DNA of 64,000 bases, taken from the NCBI RefSeq assembly GCF_014201875.1, contig NZ_JACHFL010000010.1, forward strand, positions 93,927 to 157,926. The letters run 5' to 3'. The notes beneath the pieces were generated by a model. That model did not search any database. It was not told where the DNA came from and saw only the letters and a program-made list of their open reading frames with translations. Positions 1 to 8,752 of this stretch are shown piece after piece. The stretch is from Deinococcus humi (lineage in GTDB: Bacteria > Deinococcota > Deinococci > Deinococcales > Deinococcaceae). A program made the translations under genes and the position numbers. Every line of letters starts with the position of its first letter. Position 1 is the stretch's first letter.

Positions 1-2
1 TG

Positions 3-44
3 CCCCTGGTCAACGCGGTCTGGCAGGTGTACGTGCTGATGTTC
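3..44 (+). pseudogene. MFS transporter, left fragment interrupted by transposon
   Basis: The open frame reads PLVNAVWQVYVLMF and stops being transporter-like exactly at the transposon edge. Removing 45-14720 plus one copy of the TGTTC duplication joins it in frame to the fragment at 14726, giving VYVLMF-LVNALTAFF, a normal stretch of a 12-helix major facilitator protein. The upstream part of the gene lies outside the window. Confidence 0.8.
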
Positions 45-187
45 GACGCTCCACTAGCAGCGGAACAGGAATCCGCCCTTGTCACTCGGATTACAATTCA
101 ATTTATTCAAAATACGCCTGCACGGTGTCAGGATCGCGCAGGGGACGCAGTCGGCCCTGGGCAATTTCTTTGGGGAGTTTGAATTCG
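45..187 (-). repeat. Left terminal inverted repeat, extended (about 143 bp)
   Basis: This stretch is an imperfect inverted copy of 14578-14720. Similarity covers the terminal repeat, about 40 bp of spacer and the last codons of a tnpA gene, and ends near the EcoRI-like GAATTC at 180. The outermost 8 bases match the right end poorly (GACGCTCC against GGGGTCTG), while positions 62-81 match almost perfectly. Confidence 0.8.
103..187 (-). pseudogene. tnpA 3'-end remnant (Tn3 family)
   Basis: On the minus strand this translates to EFKLPKEIAQGRLRP followed by LRDPDTVQAYFE and a stop. It matches the C-terminus of the intact transposase at 11651-14674, which ends AQGQLRPLRDPDTVQAYLEQIEL, except that a stop replaces the codon after YFE. 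The homology breaks off upstream of EFKLP, so only about 28 codons remain. Confidence 0.8.
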
Positions 188-355
188 CAGGGGTCAAGGC
201 ACGATCCAGCAAATTTTCAATCCTGAACGAAAATAAGACCTGGGGAGGGCTACCGGGGAGTGCCCTCACTGGAAGGGGCCAGCTCACTTCCAGTCAGCCT
301 GGGCGGGGCAACCCATCCCACGATGCCCTGCCCACAAACTTGCGACACTCGGGAC

Positions 356-775
356 ATGACCCTTCATCCCGCGCCGCTTTCCATCGGACACCTGGCCGCC
401 GAAACCGGTGAAGGGGTCAAGGCCCTGCGCTACTGGACAGACCTCGGCCTGCTGAAGCATGGGCGCACCGCGAGCGGCTACCGGACGTACAGCACCGAGA
501 GTGTCGAGCGCGTGCAGTTCATCCGGTCCGCCCAGCATGTCGGATTCAGCCTCAGCGAGATCGCCCGCATCCTGCGCGTGCGCGCAGACGGCCACAAGCC
601 GTGCGCGGAGGTGCACGAAGAGTTGCGCGTGCATCTTCAGGCGGTGCGGCGGCAATTGACCCAGCTTCAGGCGCTGGAAGCGGAACTCGCCGGGCGGCTG
701 GCGTATGCCCAGACACACCCTGATCCCGAGTGCGATTCCCCCGGCTGCGTGTACCTGAATCCAGCGGTCCCTTGA
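356..775 (+). CDS. MerR-family metal-responsive regulator, copy 1
   Basis: A 139-residue MerR-type activator: N-terminal winged helix (IGHLAAETGEGVKALRYWTDLGLL), a long coiled-coil dimerisation helix (about residues 84-115) and a C-terminal metal loop. Cys83 (GHKPC) sits where divalent-ion members such as ZntR and MerR carry Cys and CueR carries Ser. Cys126 and Cys131 (ECDSPGC) supply the loop ligands. This suggests a +2 ion or lead rather than Cu(I), by family inference. The start at 356 is preferred over 260 because the fold begins there and copy 2 (42724) starts at the same place. The stop codon overlaps the -35 box of the downstream promoter. Confidence 0.88.
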   Translation: MTLHPAPLSIGHLAAETGEGVKALRYWTDLGLLKHGRTASGYRTYSTESVERVQFIRSAQHVGFSLSEIARILRVRADGHKPCAEVHEELRVHLQAVRRQLTQLQALEAELAGRLAYAQTHPDPECDSPGCVYLNPAVP

Positions 776-802
776 CTCTCCCCCTGGGGGGAGACTTTAG
801 CT
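772..802 (+). promoter_or_regulatory. MerR-type promoter, 19-bp spacer with dyad
   Basis: A -35 box TTGACT (772-777) and -10 box TTAGCT (797-802) are separated by 19 bp, the overlong spacer that MerR activators correct by DNA distortion. The spacer holds the dyad CTCCCCC-T-GGGGGGAG. The ATG at 809 lies only 6 nt after the -10 box, so the transcript should be leaderless. The same arrangement recurs at 43140-43170. Confidence 0.85.
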
Positions 803-808
803 TCGGGC

Positions 809-1273
809 ATGGAATCCAACTGCTGCGCCCCCGAAGTCCACGACGCCACGGCCTATCCGGCCAGTGGCATCCGTGGAAAAGCGGTGCCGCTGATCACGCT
901 CAAGGCCCTGCTGACCCCGCCTGCCCTGGCGCGACTCACGCCGGAAGAGACCTTCCGGCTGTGCCCGGACCCGGTTTGCGACGTGGTGTACTTCAGCCCG
1001 TCTCAGACCTACGGCACGGGAGATCTCAAGGTGCCGGTCTTCCAGAAGGATCAGGCGGCTGGAGTTCCGGTCTGTTACTGCTTTGCTCACACGCGGGCTG
1101 ACCTTGAACGGGCCGCAGTGACAGGCACGGGTCAGGCGCTGGAGGCGTCGATCCGCGCGCACGTGCAGGCCGGGCGTTGCGGGTGCGAGGTCAACAACCC
1201 GCAGGGCAGTTGCTGCCTGGGCAATGTCGTGACCGTTCTATGGAGTGTTGAGCGCGGGTGCCGCTTCTGGTAG
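809..1273 (+). CDS. CopZ-like Cys-rich metallochaperone, copy 1 (altered C-terminus)
   Basis: The protein resembles the N-terminal Zn/[2Fe-2S] domain of Archaeoglobus-type CopZ, with [24 protein letters not shown] and a C-terminal [18 protein letters not shown] motif. It lacks an HMA domain. It probably receives or buffers metal for the adjacent MerR circuit; this is inferred. Compared with copy 2 (43177) the CPxSG motif reads YPASG, losing one conserved Cys, and the sequence diverges after NVVTVL, near 1240, where recombinase debris begins. This copy may therefore be impaired. Translation is expected from a leaderless mRNA. Confidence 0.8.
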   Translation: MESNCCAPEVHDATAYPASGIRGKAVPLITLKALLTPPALARLTPEETFRLCPDPVCDVVYFSPSQTYGTGDLKVPVFQKDQAAGVPVCYCFAHTRADLERAAVTGTGQALEASIRAHVQAGRCGCEVNNPQGSCCLGNVVTVLWSVERGCRFW

Positions 1274-1388
1274 TCGGGCTGTTGTTCCTGGGACGAGCGC
1301 TGTAGGCACGCCGCCATTCGTGAAGGTCTCCTACGTTTCAGTTGCGCTGGCAACGCTATGGCCGCCCTTCCTGGTCTGCGGCCCCACC

Positions 1389-1514
1389 GCTGATTTCGGC
1401 GGAGCGGAGCGTGGTTTGAAAGTGCTGGTGTCTCAGCCGTTTGTGGATGATGGCCAGATTTGCGCCGCCGTTCACCAGTTCTGTCGCTCGGTTGTGCCGG
1501 GGCTGATCCAAGGC
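1389..1514 (-). pseudogene. Tyrosine recombinase C-terminal remnant
   Basis: The minus strand reads RHNRATELVNGG, then LAIIHKRLRHQHFQTTLRSAEIS. This is the final box of phage-type integrases, with the conserved RH and a later H. The nucleophilic Tyr, expected in LRYAEIS, is Ser here, and no N-terminal part is visible, so the fragment cannot be an active recombinase. The rest of 1274-1656 shows nothing else recognisable. Confidence 0.7.
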
Positions 1515-1656
1515 GCAGCGTTTCCCCTCCCTGCCTGAGCGGTGCATCCAGCCAGCCCTCTGGGCGCATACAAGAGGTATGCCCATCTTCTCCGCATCTG
1601 CCCTTCCCTCTGGGCTTCATGCCCGGCAAGGGCAGTCGGTGCGGCAGACTGCGGTT

Positions 1657-2211
1657 ATGCCCGCCACCCTGCCGACCGCTCTGGATCATCAGCGGTTGAT
1701 CGCGCAACTCCAGCAGGGGCAGGACGGTGCCCTCAAAGCCCTCTACGACGCTTTCGCTGGCGTGACCTACCGTGTGTGCCTGCGGATGCTGGCCTCTCCA
1801 GAGGACGCCGAGGAAGTCCTCCAGGACGCCTTCCTGCGCCTGGAAGCGCAGGCTGGGCGTTACGATCCGGCGCGCGGGACGGTGCAGACCTTTGTGCTGA
1901 CCATCGCCCATCACCTGTGCCTGGAGCGCCTGCGCGCCCGGCGCGCCCGGCCCCAGGCCCGGGACGGCGCGCTGGGCGATCCAGCCTTTGATCTGCCAGC
2001 ATCCGCTCCCAGGCATGACCCCCTGAATCAGGCCCTGATTGAATCCGCCCTGAGCGCCCTGAACGCGTCAGACCGGCAGCTTCTTGAGGACATGTTTTTC
2101 GGTGGGTTCACCCACGCCGAACTCACGGTCCGCACCGGGCTGCCCCTGGGCACCGTCAAGAGTCGCCTGCGCCGCGCCCTGCTCAAACTGCGTGAAAGGA
2201 TGCAGCCATGA
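1657..2211 (+). CDS. ECF-type RNA polymerase sigma factor
   Basis: A 184-residue extracytoplasmic-function sigma factor. Region 2 spans roughly residues 15-85 (ALYDAFAGVTYRVCLRMLAS, then EDAEEVLQDAFLRLEAQ). Region 4 spans roughly 125-180 and ends in the helix-turn-helix GLPLGTVKSRLRRALLKLRE. The start at 1657 is preferred over 1579 because the fold begins just after it. The stop overlaps the next start by 4 bp (ATGA), so sigma and anti-sigma are translationally coupled. Confidence 0.9.
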   Translation: MPATLPTALDHQRLIAQLQQGQDGALKALYDAFAGVTYRVCLRMLASPEDAEEVLQDAFLRLEAQAGRYDPARGTVQTFVLTIAHHLCLERLRARRARPQARDGALGDPAFDLPASAPRHDPLNQALIESALSALNASDRQLLEDMFFGGFTHAELTVRTGLPLGTVKSRLRRALLKLRERMQP

Positions 2212-2912
2212 CCGCCTACGGCCATCCCACGGACCTGCTGCCCGGGTACGTCCTTGGAGATCTGGACGGGTCTGAGGCCGACACGGTCGAAACCCATCTG
2301 GCCGCCTGTCCCGCCTGCCGCGCCGAGGTGGCCCGGCTGCGCGACGCGCTGTTCTCGCTGGCTGACGATCTGCCCGGGGCGGCCCTGCCGGACAACGCCT
2401 GGGACCGCATTCAGGCCCGCCGTCTTATCGCGACTCCTGGCACCAGCAAGCTCTGGCAGCCAGTCGGCAGATCACCCCACGGCCAGCGTCCACGCTGGCC
2501 GTGGCTGGCCGCCGCCGCTGTCATCGTGCTGGCGCTGGGCACCGTCGGGACCCGCCTCATGACCGCGCCGTCCCAGCAGGCCACAGTCCAGCAGTGGGAA
2601 GCGCGGGGCGCGTCACGGCTCACGCTCGCGTCACGGGACGGCCAGGCATTTGGCACCCTGCTCGTCCGCGCAGACGGGCAGGCCCTGGTGGTCCTCCTGA
2701 CTCCCGCGCCGGACGGACAGGTGTACCAGGCGTGGGGCCGCCAGACCGACGCGGTGCAGGCCAGGAAGCCGGTCAGTCTGGGCTTCACCGGCGGAACCGT
2801 GATGCAGGTGGCCTGGCGGGGCTACGCGTCCGTGGGCATCAGCGTGGAACCCGCCGGGGGCAGCCCGGCCCCGACCCACCCGCTGGGCCGTGTCACCCTG
2901 CCCGGTGGATGA
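2208..2912 (+). CDS. Membrane anti-sigma factor, RskA/zinc-finger type
   Basis: An N-terminal zinc-binding anti-sigma domain carries HLAACPACRAEV (H-x3-C-x2-C, about residues 29-36). One membrane segment lies near residues 98-115 (WLAAAAVIVLALGTV). The extracytoplasmic domain that follows resembles anti-sigma-K (RskA): LLVRADGQALVVLL, then DGQVYQAWG. It should hold the sigma factor at the membrane until a signal triggers release. It overlaps the sigma gene by 4 bp. The convergent secreted genes at 2961-5835 are plausible regulon members, but no shared promoter motif was identified. Confidence 0.88.
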   Translation: MTAYGHPTDLLPGYVLGDLDGSEADTVETHLAACPACRAEVARLRDALFSLADDLPGAALPDNAWDRIQARRLIATPGTSKLWQPVGRSPHGQRPRWPWLAAAAVIVLALGTVGTRLMTAPSQQATVQQWEARGASRLTLASRDGQAFGTLLVRADGQALVVLLTPAPDGQVYQAWGRQTDAVQARKPVSLGFTGGTVMQVAWRGYASVGISVEPAGGSPAPTHPLGRVTLPGG

Positions 2913-2917
2913 CCAAG

Positions 2918-2947
2918 GGCGGCCCACACGACTCCGTGTGGGCCGCC
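2918..2947. terminator. Bidirectional hairpin between convergent genes
   Basis: A perfect 13-bp stem (GGCGGCCCACACG) closes a 4-nt loop (ACTC) between the anti-sigma gene and the convergent CHRD lipoprotein gene. Neither side has a strong T-run, so termination efficiency is uncertain. Confidence 0.75.
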
Positions 2948-2960
2948 TCAATGTGGGCGC

Positions 2961-3410
2961 TCAGCCCTTGGTCATCTTGACCGGCGCGCAGATCGGCACG
3001 ACGCTGGGGTCGCTGGCGTAATGGACGTTGAGGTAGGCCCCCTGGTCACCGGCAATCTTGGCCATGTCGCCCGTGACCGCCGTGGTGGCGTTGCCGCTGG
3101 CATCCGCCGTGAAGCCCGGGAAGCCGAGGGTCACTGGGCCGTTAGAGGCGCACGGATCGGTGTTCGATTCCGGTCCAAAGGCGTGGTAATGCGCGATGTA
3201 GGCCTTGTTGGGCGTCAGGCCCGTGAGGGTCAGGGTGGTGCTGACCATCCCGTCCTTGGTGGTGGCCACGGCCTTGCCCATTGCCGTGGGGTCAGCCGCA
3301 TTGGCCTTATGCTTGAAGGTGTAGGTGCTGCCCCCGGCCCCCATCATCATGCTGCATGAGCCGAGCAGGGCGGTGGCGGTCAGTCCCAGAACAATCTTGT
3401 GTACAAACAT
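2961..3410 (-). CDS. CHRD-like secreted lipoprotein
   Basis: A lipobox LLGSC near residue 20 follows a short hydrophobic signal, predicting a lipid-anchored protein. The mature part is one beta-sandwich-like domain with AYIAHYHAFGP, CASNGPVTLGFPGF and GAYLNVHYASDP, resembling CHRD domains (GxYVNVHT). GGAGG lies 6 nt before the ATG at 3410, which decides that start over 3422. The same domain occurs in the next gene. Its biochemical role is unknown. Confidence 0.75.
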   Translation of the reverse strand: MFVHKIVLGLTATALLGSCSMMMGAGGSTYTFKHKANAADPTAMGKAVATTKDGMVSTTLTLTGLTPNKAYIAHYHAFGPESNTDPCASNGPVTLGFPGFTADASGNATTAVTGDMAKIAGDQGAYLNVHYASDPSVVPICAPVKMTKG

Positions 3411-3439
3411 ACGTTCCTCCATGGTGCATTGACTCCGCC

Positions 3440-4174
3440 TCAGCGGTTGGTCACCGTAATTGCGGCGCTCATGCCTTCGTGGTACGAGCAGTAATAGGTG
3501 TAGGTGCCAGGCGTTTTAAACGTGTAGCTGTAGCGGTCCCCTGGACGCAGGTCCGGTGAGCGCAGGTCAGCCACCTGGACCGACAGGACGTTGTGCGTGA
3601 CCTGCCCAGTATGAACCCAGGTCACCGTGGTGCCCACCTTGACGCTCAGGGTGGCAGGCTGGAAGCGGTTATCGGCGATGTTGACCGTTATCGCCGTTGC
3701 TGGGGACGCGGTACTGGCTGGCGTGGCAGCGGTCTTCAGGACAGCGGCACACAGGGGGATGTCGGTCAGATCAGACGCGGTGTGGACGTTAACGTAGGCC
3801 CCAAGGGTGCCGCGCACACGTGCAGGATCGGCCCGCAGGCTCACGGTGGCCTGGCCCCGGGCATCGGTCTTGAAGGCCGGAAAGCCCAGGGTAATGGGTC
3901 CGTTGGACGCGCAGGGTTCGCCGCCCCCCGCTCCCAGGGCGTGGTAGTGGGCCACATAGGCCGTACCGGGGGTCAGGCCGCGCAGGCTCAGCACCGACAG
4001 GGACTGAGCCGCCGAGACCGTGCGGACGCTGAGCTGCCCAGCCGCCTGGGCAACTTTGCCCACCACGGTGAAGGGAAAGACCTGGCTTGTCGGGGTCGGG
4101 GTGGCCGGGGTCTGAGCCGCCGCAGGGGTCAGCAGCAGGCCGGGCAGCAACATGGAACGGATGAGGCTCAGCAT
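3440..4174 (-). CDS. Secreted CHRD-like plus cupredoxin protein
   Basis: A signal peptide (LLLTPAAAQ) is followed by a CHRD-like domain (about residues 35-145: AYVAHYHALG, CASNGPITLGFPAF, GAYVNVHTAS), a Thr/Ala linker, and a cupredoxin domain at about 160-244. The type 1 copper ligands are visible as THNV, YYCSYH and HEGM (His, Cys, His, Met). It is probably a periplasmic or surface copper/electron-transfer protein. It lies 11 bp downstream of the beta-propeller gene and is likely co-transcribed with it. Confidence 0.8.
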   Translation of the reverse strand: MLSLIRSMLLPGLLLTPAAAQTPATPTPTSQVFPFTVVGKVAQAAGQLSVRTVSAAQSLSVLSLRGLTPGTAYVAHYHALGAGGGEPCASNGPITLGFPAFKTDARGQATVSLRADPARVRGTLGAYVNVHTASDLTDIPLCAAVLKTAATPASTASPATAITVNIADNRFQPATLSVKVGTTVTWVHTGQVTHNVLSVQVADLRSPDLRPGDRYSYTFKTPGTYTYYCSYHEGMSAAITVTNR

Positions 4175-4185
4175 GACAGGTCCTT

Positions 4186-5835
4186 TTAGCGCGTGAGGGG
4201 GCTGGTGGCGGCAGCGTCGTTGCTGTCGCTCAGGATCGCTGGACCTGCTTCCAGATCGGTGTCGAAAGGTGAGACGGCATACGGCTGACCCTGATTGGCA
4301 AAGAGCTTCGCAGTGGTCTGGGGGTCTTTCGGCCAGACCACCAGGTGGTCGAGGTTGACTTTGCTGGCCTTGATGGCCGCACCGTCGGGCTTCCCGTCCT
4401 TTGCCGTGCCCCGCAGCGTGAACGCCTCGAACACACTGGTCATCGCGCTCGCCTCAGCCTTGCCCTTGGCGTCGGCCTTGAAATCCAGCACATGCTGCAT
4501 CATCCCGAAAGGGGCCACCGCCGATTCGGTCAGGAACAGGTTGTACTGAGCGCCGGGCGTGAGGCCATCGGCCTTGAGGGTCAGGTCGTCGGTGCCCTCC
4601 AGGGAGCGGACGATGACGTGGGCAGAAAGACCTTTCAGGGCCGCCGGAAGGAACGCGAAGGGCTTGTCTGGCACGCCCAGCTTGATCTTCACCGAGGGCA
4701 GGCCCACCCGCACGGTCTTCAGGTTCTGGGTGCCGGGGCCGCTGGGAACCGCATTGGCCACGTACACCAGCGCCTGCGGCATCTGCCCGATAGGAATGGT
4801 CTTGATGACCGTGTTGCTGGCCGTGTCGATCACGTCCACCGCGTCCTGGTCTTCCAGGCCCACATACACGCGCGTGTTGTCGCCGCTGGGCCACAGGCCG
4901 TGGGGCGTGAAGCCGGTGGGGATGGTGGCCACGATCTGCGGCTGCGGACCACGCTTGATCACCTTGACGACGTCCTCCCCGCCCACCGTAACGTAGATGA
5001 AGTCGCCCGCTTTGGTGGTCACGGCGTTCACGTGGTTGGTGACCTTGCCGGTGTCCAGCACATGCAGCACCTTGAAGGTGCGGGCGTCGATGACGCTCAC
5101 TTTGCCCACGTCCTTGTGGGTCAACCAGACCTCCTTGCCGTCCGGCGTGACCACCAGGTTGGGCGAGAACGGACTGACCACCGGCACGCGGGCGATCACC
5201 TTGCGGGTCTGGACGTCGATCACGTCGAGCTGTGCCGTGCGGCTGGAATCCACGAAGGCGCGCTGTCCATCCGGGCTGAACACCACCATGCCGGGACCCC
5301 CGGCCACCTTGATGCGGTCAACCTCCTTCATGCTCGCCACGTCGATGACTGAGAGGTAATCCTGGCCGCGCACCGTGACCCAGACCTGTTTGCCGTCCGG
5401 CGTGAAGAACCCCTCGTGGGGGCCACGCCCGATGTACACCGTTCCCATGACCGTGTTGTCGCGGGTGCGGATGATGGTCACGCCGTTCGAGGCGTTGCTG
5501 ATGACGTCCAGATAGCGTCCGTCGGGTGAGAATCCCAGGCCGTGGACATTGACCTGCATGTCGTCGAGCGCCCCCAGCACCCCGGGCCGGGGATGGCCCA
5601 GCGGGATCTGGCCTATCACGGCGTTGGTTGCGGGGTTGATGACGGTCACGGTGTTCGAGGTCTGGTCGGCGGTATAGACCCGGTCGCGCGCGGAGAGGGC
5701 GGGGCCACTGAGCGCCGGGGGCTGCGGGATCAGGCCCGGGGTGCCTCCCCCCCTGGCCTGCTGAGCCAGAGCAAGTGCGCCGGTCAGGCTGACGGCAAGG
5801 ACGGTGATGAGGACGGGACGGTGAATCTGGAACAT
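4186..5835 (-). CDS. Secreted YVTN-type beta-propeller protein
   Basis: A signal peptide ends near ALALAQQ. About seven propeller blades follow, with repeats such as NTVTVINPATNAVIGQIPLG, YLSVIDVASMKEVDRIKV and AVDVIDTASNTVIKTIPIG. The C-terminal third (from about residue 385) lacks blades and looks like another beta domain (DDLTLKADGLTPGAQYNLFL). GGAGG lies 6 nt before the ATG. It is first in a three-gene secreted set (4186, 3440, 2961). Such propellers often bind partners or redox cofactors, but no catalytic residues can be assigned. Confidence 0.85.
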   Translation of the reverse strand: MFQIHRPVLITVLAVSLTGALALAQQARGGGTPGLIPQPPALSGPALSARDRVYTADQTSNTVTVINPATNAVIGQIPLGHPRPGVLGALDDMQVNVHGLGFSPDGRYLDVISNASNGVTIIRTRDNTVMGTVYIGRGPHEGFFTPDGKQVWVTVRGQDYLSVIDVASMKEVDRIKVAGGPGMVVFSPDGQRAFVDSSRTAQLDVIDVQTRKVIARVPVVSPFSPNLVVTPDGKEVWLTHKDVGKVSVIDARTFKVLHVLDTGKVTNHVNAVTTKAGDFIYVTVGGEDVVKVIKRGPQPQIVATIPTGFTPHGLWPSGDNTRVYVGLEDQDAVDVIDTASNTVIKTIPIGQMPQALVYVANAVPSGPGTQNLKTVRVGLPSVKIKLGVPDKPFAFLPAALKGLSAHVIVRSLEGTDDLTLKADGLTPGAQYNLFLTESAVAPFGMMQHVLDFKADAKGKAEASAMTSVFEAFTLRGTAKDGKPDGAAIKASKVNLDHLVVWPKDPQTTAKLFANQGQPYAVSPFDTDLEAGPAILSDSNDAAATSPLTR

Positions 5836-6172
5836 GACAACCTCCGAAGGGACAGCTCAGAAATGGAGTAGAGGCGGAGCAGACTGCTCGGGTGAACGGC
5901 TTCATGACCCGTATGCCCCGCGTGCCTTTTGTGGATGCACCACCGTCTTTACCGGATCTTTATGAATACTGCGATCTGCCTGCGCTGGCCTCGAAAGCTG
6001 CGCCGCGCTGGAACAGTACGCCGCGTCTGATCGCCCGCCCATCAAAAGCAGGTTTCTCCTTTTCTTGAAGGCGAATTCCAGTGGACCGGGGGCGATCAGA
6101 TCAACGCTGGCCCGGTCACGACGGTCTCACGCGACGCGCCCAGTAACCAGGACTACGTCTCGCCCCTCGCGG
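5836..6172. other. Intergenic region, 337 bp
   Basis: This holds the upstream region of the propeller gene. A 54-codon plus-strand frame at 5904-6068 (MTRMPRVPFVDAPPSLPDLY) is open but has no clear ribosome site and no recognised relative. Nothing else is evident. Confidence 0.4.
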
Positions 6173-6604
6173 TCAGGCTTCCGGGTCCGGGCAGAACGAC
6201 TCGACGATCAGCGGCCCGTAATAGTGAATGAAGTGAGCGCCGTGGGCGCGCAGCAGGTGACACATGCGCTGGGCCTGCACTTCATACCGCACGGCGGCCA
6301 CGATAAGGACGTGCCCCCGCGCCAGTTCCAGCTCGTAGCGCCGCGCATGCTCGTACTCGTCGGTCAGTTTCTGCACGTTGCGGCGCAGGCGGGCCAGCAG
6401 GCCGTGCCGCTCACCCGTGAAGTCGAGGCGCTCCTCGCCGGCGTCCCCCACCAGCAACTCCAGATCCTGATCGCGCAGGTGTTCTTGCACCCGCAGGTCA
6501 CGCAGTGCGGCCTCCGCGTGATCAGGATCGTCCAGCACGCCGATCATGTGGTTGGTGAACGAGGCCAGCATCCGGGGGCGGTGGTGGGCGGCGGCGTCAT
6601 TCAT
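6173..6604 (-). CDS. Conserved hypothetical stress-like protein
   Basis: A 143-residue soluble protein beginning MNDAAAHHRPRMLASF. The alpha/beta pattern with a duplicated hydrophobic core (NHMIGVLDDPDHAEAALRDL and GHVLIVAAVRYEVQAQRMCH) resembles general-stress proteins of the YflT/heat-induced type; this is a weak assignment. AGGAGG stands 7 nt before the ATG at 6604. It sits downstream of the sulfite oxidase genes on the same strand. Confidence 0.6.
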   Translation of the reverse strand: MNDAAAHHRPRMLASFTNHMIGVLDDPDHAEAALRDLRVQEHLRDQDLELLVGDAGEERLDFTGERHGLLARLRRNVQKLTDEYEHARRYELELARGHVLIVAAVRYEVQAQRMCHLLRAHGAHFIHYYGPLIVESFCPDPEA

Positions 6605-6703
6605 CTGCAAACCTCCTGAACGGGGACGTCCACGGCGTCCATGTCCTGCTGGGCTACTGGCCCGATGTCGTTTTCTAGCCCGGTGTTGCGTTCTGGCGCT
6701 GTG

Positions 6704-7411
6704 TCACGGGCTGGTGCGGTCCGGCGCAGTGCTGCTCTCCGCTTTGCGGGTTTCCGGCGTGTAGTGGGCGCTCAGGTAGGTCACGATCCTGTCGGCGTTC
6801 TCGTCGCTGATAAACGTCGCGCCGTATTTCTCCTTCATCTTGTAGACCTCGGCGTGCCAGACCTCGCTGGGCAGAGGCGGCTGGGACGTGATCAGGGTGG
6901 TGGCGTGGCACACACTGCAATTGCTGCGAACCAGTTCCACGTCTTTCCCCTCGACCAGGGCGGGGGTGTCCTGCGGAATGGGGCCGATGGCGTAGCTGGC
7001 GTCCGTGGTGTACGCGCCGCTGGCGGCCTGGTCAATCACGCCGCGCATCTGCTCGGCGTACTGGGCCATCGTGTTTTGAGGCTGGGTGGTCTGGGAGCTG
7101 GTGGTCTGAGCTGTGGCGGTCTGGGCCGTGGAGGTCTGTGGTCTGGCCGTCTCAGCGCTGCCGGACGCAGTTTCAGGCGACGCGGACACTGCGGCGGATT
7201 TGGGATTCGCAGCGGCCTGCGCTGCTGGGGCAGCCTGTGCTGGGGACGGTGCGGGGGCAGGGGCGGAGACGGGGGCCGTAGCCGGAGTTGCGCCAGTGGT
7301 GGCCGTGGCTGCTGGCACGCTGTTGTTACGAACGCTCAGCGTGACCACCGGAACCACCACGGCCAGGACGGCCAGAGGCATCAGCAGCCCCATCAATTCA
7401 GGATATTTCAT
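6704..7411 (-). CDS. sorB: Sulfite dehydrogenase cytochrome c subunit
   Basis: An N-terminal hydrophobic segment (about residues 7-26) anchors or exports the protein. A long Ala/Pro/Thr/Gln-rich linker (about 31-115) precedes a single-heme cytochrome domain with CSVCH at residues 165-169. The pattern [15 protein letters not shown] followed by [15 protein letters not shown] matches SorB-type subunits that accept electrons from SorA. It follows sorA by 9 bp with AGGAG before the start. The low-complexity linker is longer than usual for SorB. Confidence 0.85.
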   Translation of the reverse strand: MKYPELMGLLMPLAVLAVVVPVVTLSVRNNSVPAATATTGATPATAPVSAPAPAPSPAQAAPAAQAAANPKSAAVSASPETASGSAETARPQTSTAQTATAQTTSSQTTQPQNTMAQYAEQMRGVIDQAASGAYTTDASYAIGPIPQDTPALVEGKDVELVRSNCSVCHATTLITSQPPLPSEVWHAEVYKMKEKYGATFISDENADRIVTYLSAHYTPETRKAESSTAPDRTSP

Positions 7412-7420
7412 GACGCTCCT

Positions 7421-8704
<1,284 letters not shown>

Positions 8705-8752
8705 ACGTGGACCTCCTGGAACGGGGTGGGGGGAGAGGCTGAGGTGCAGGAT

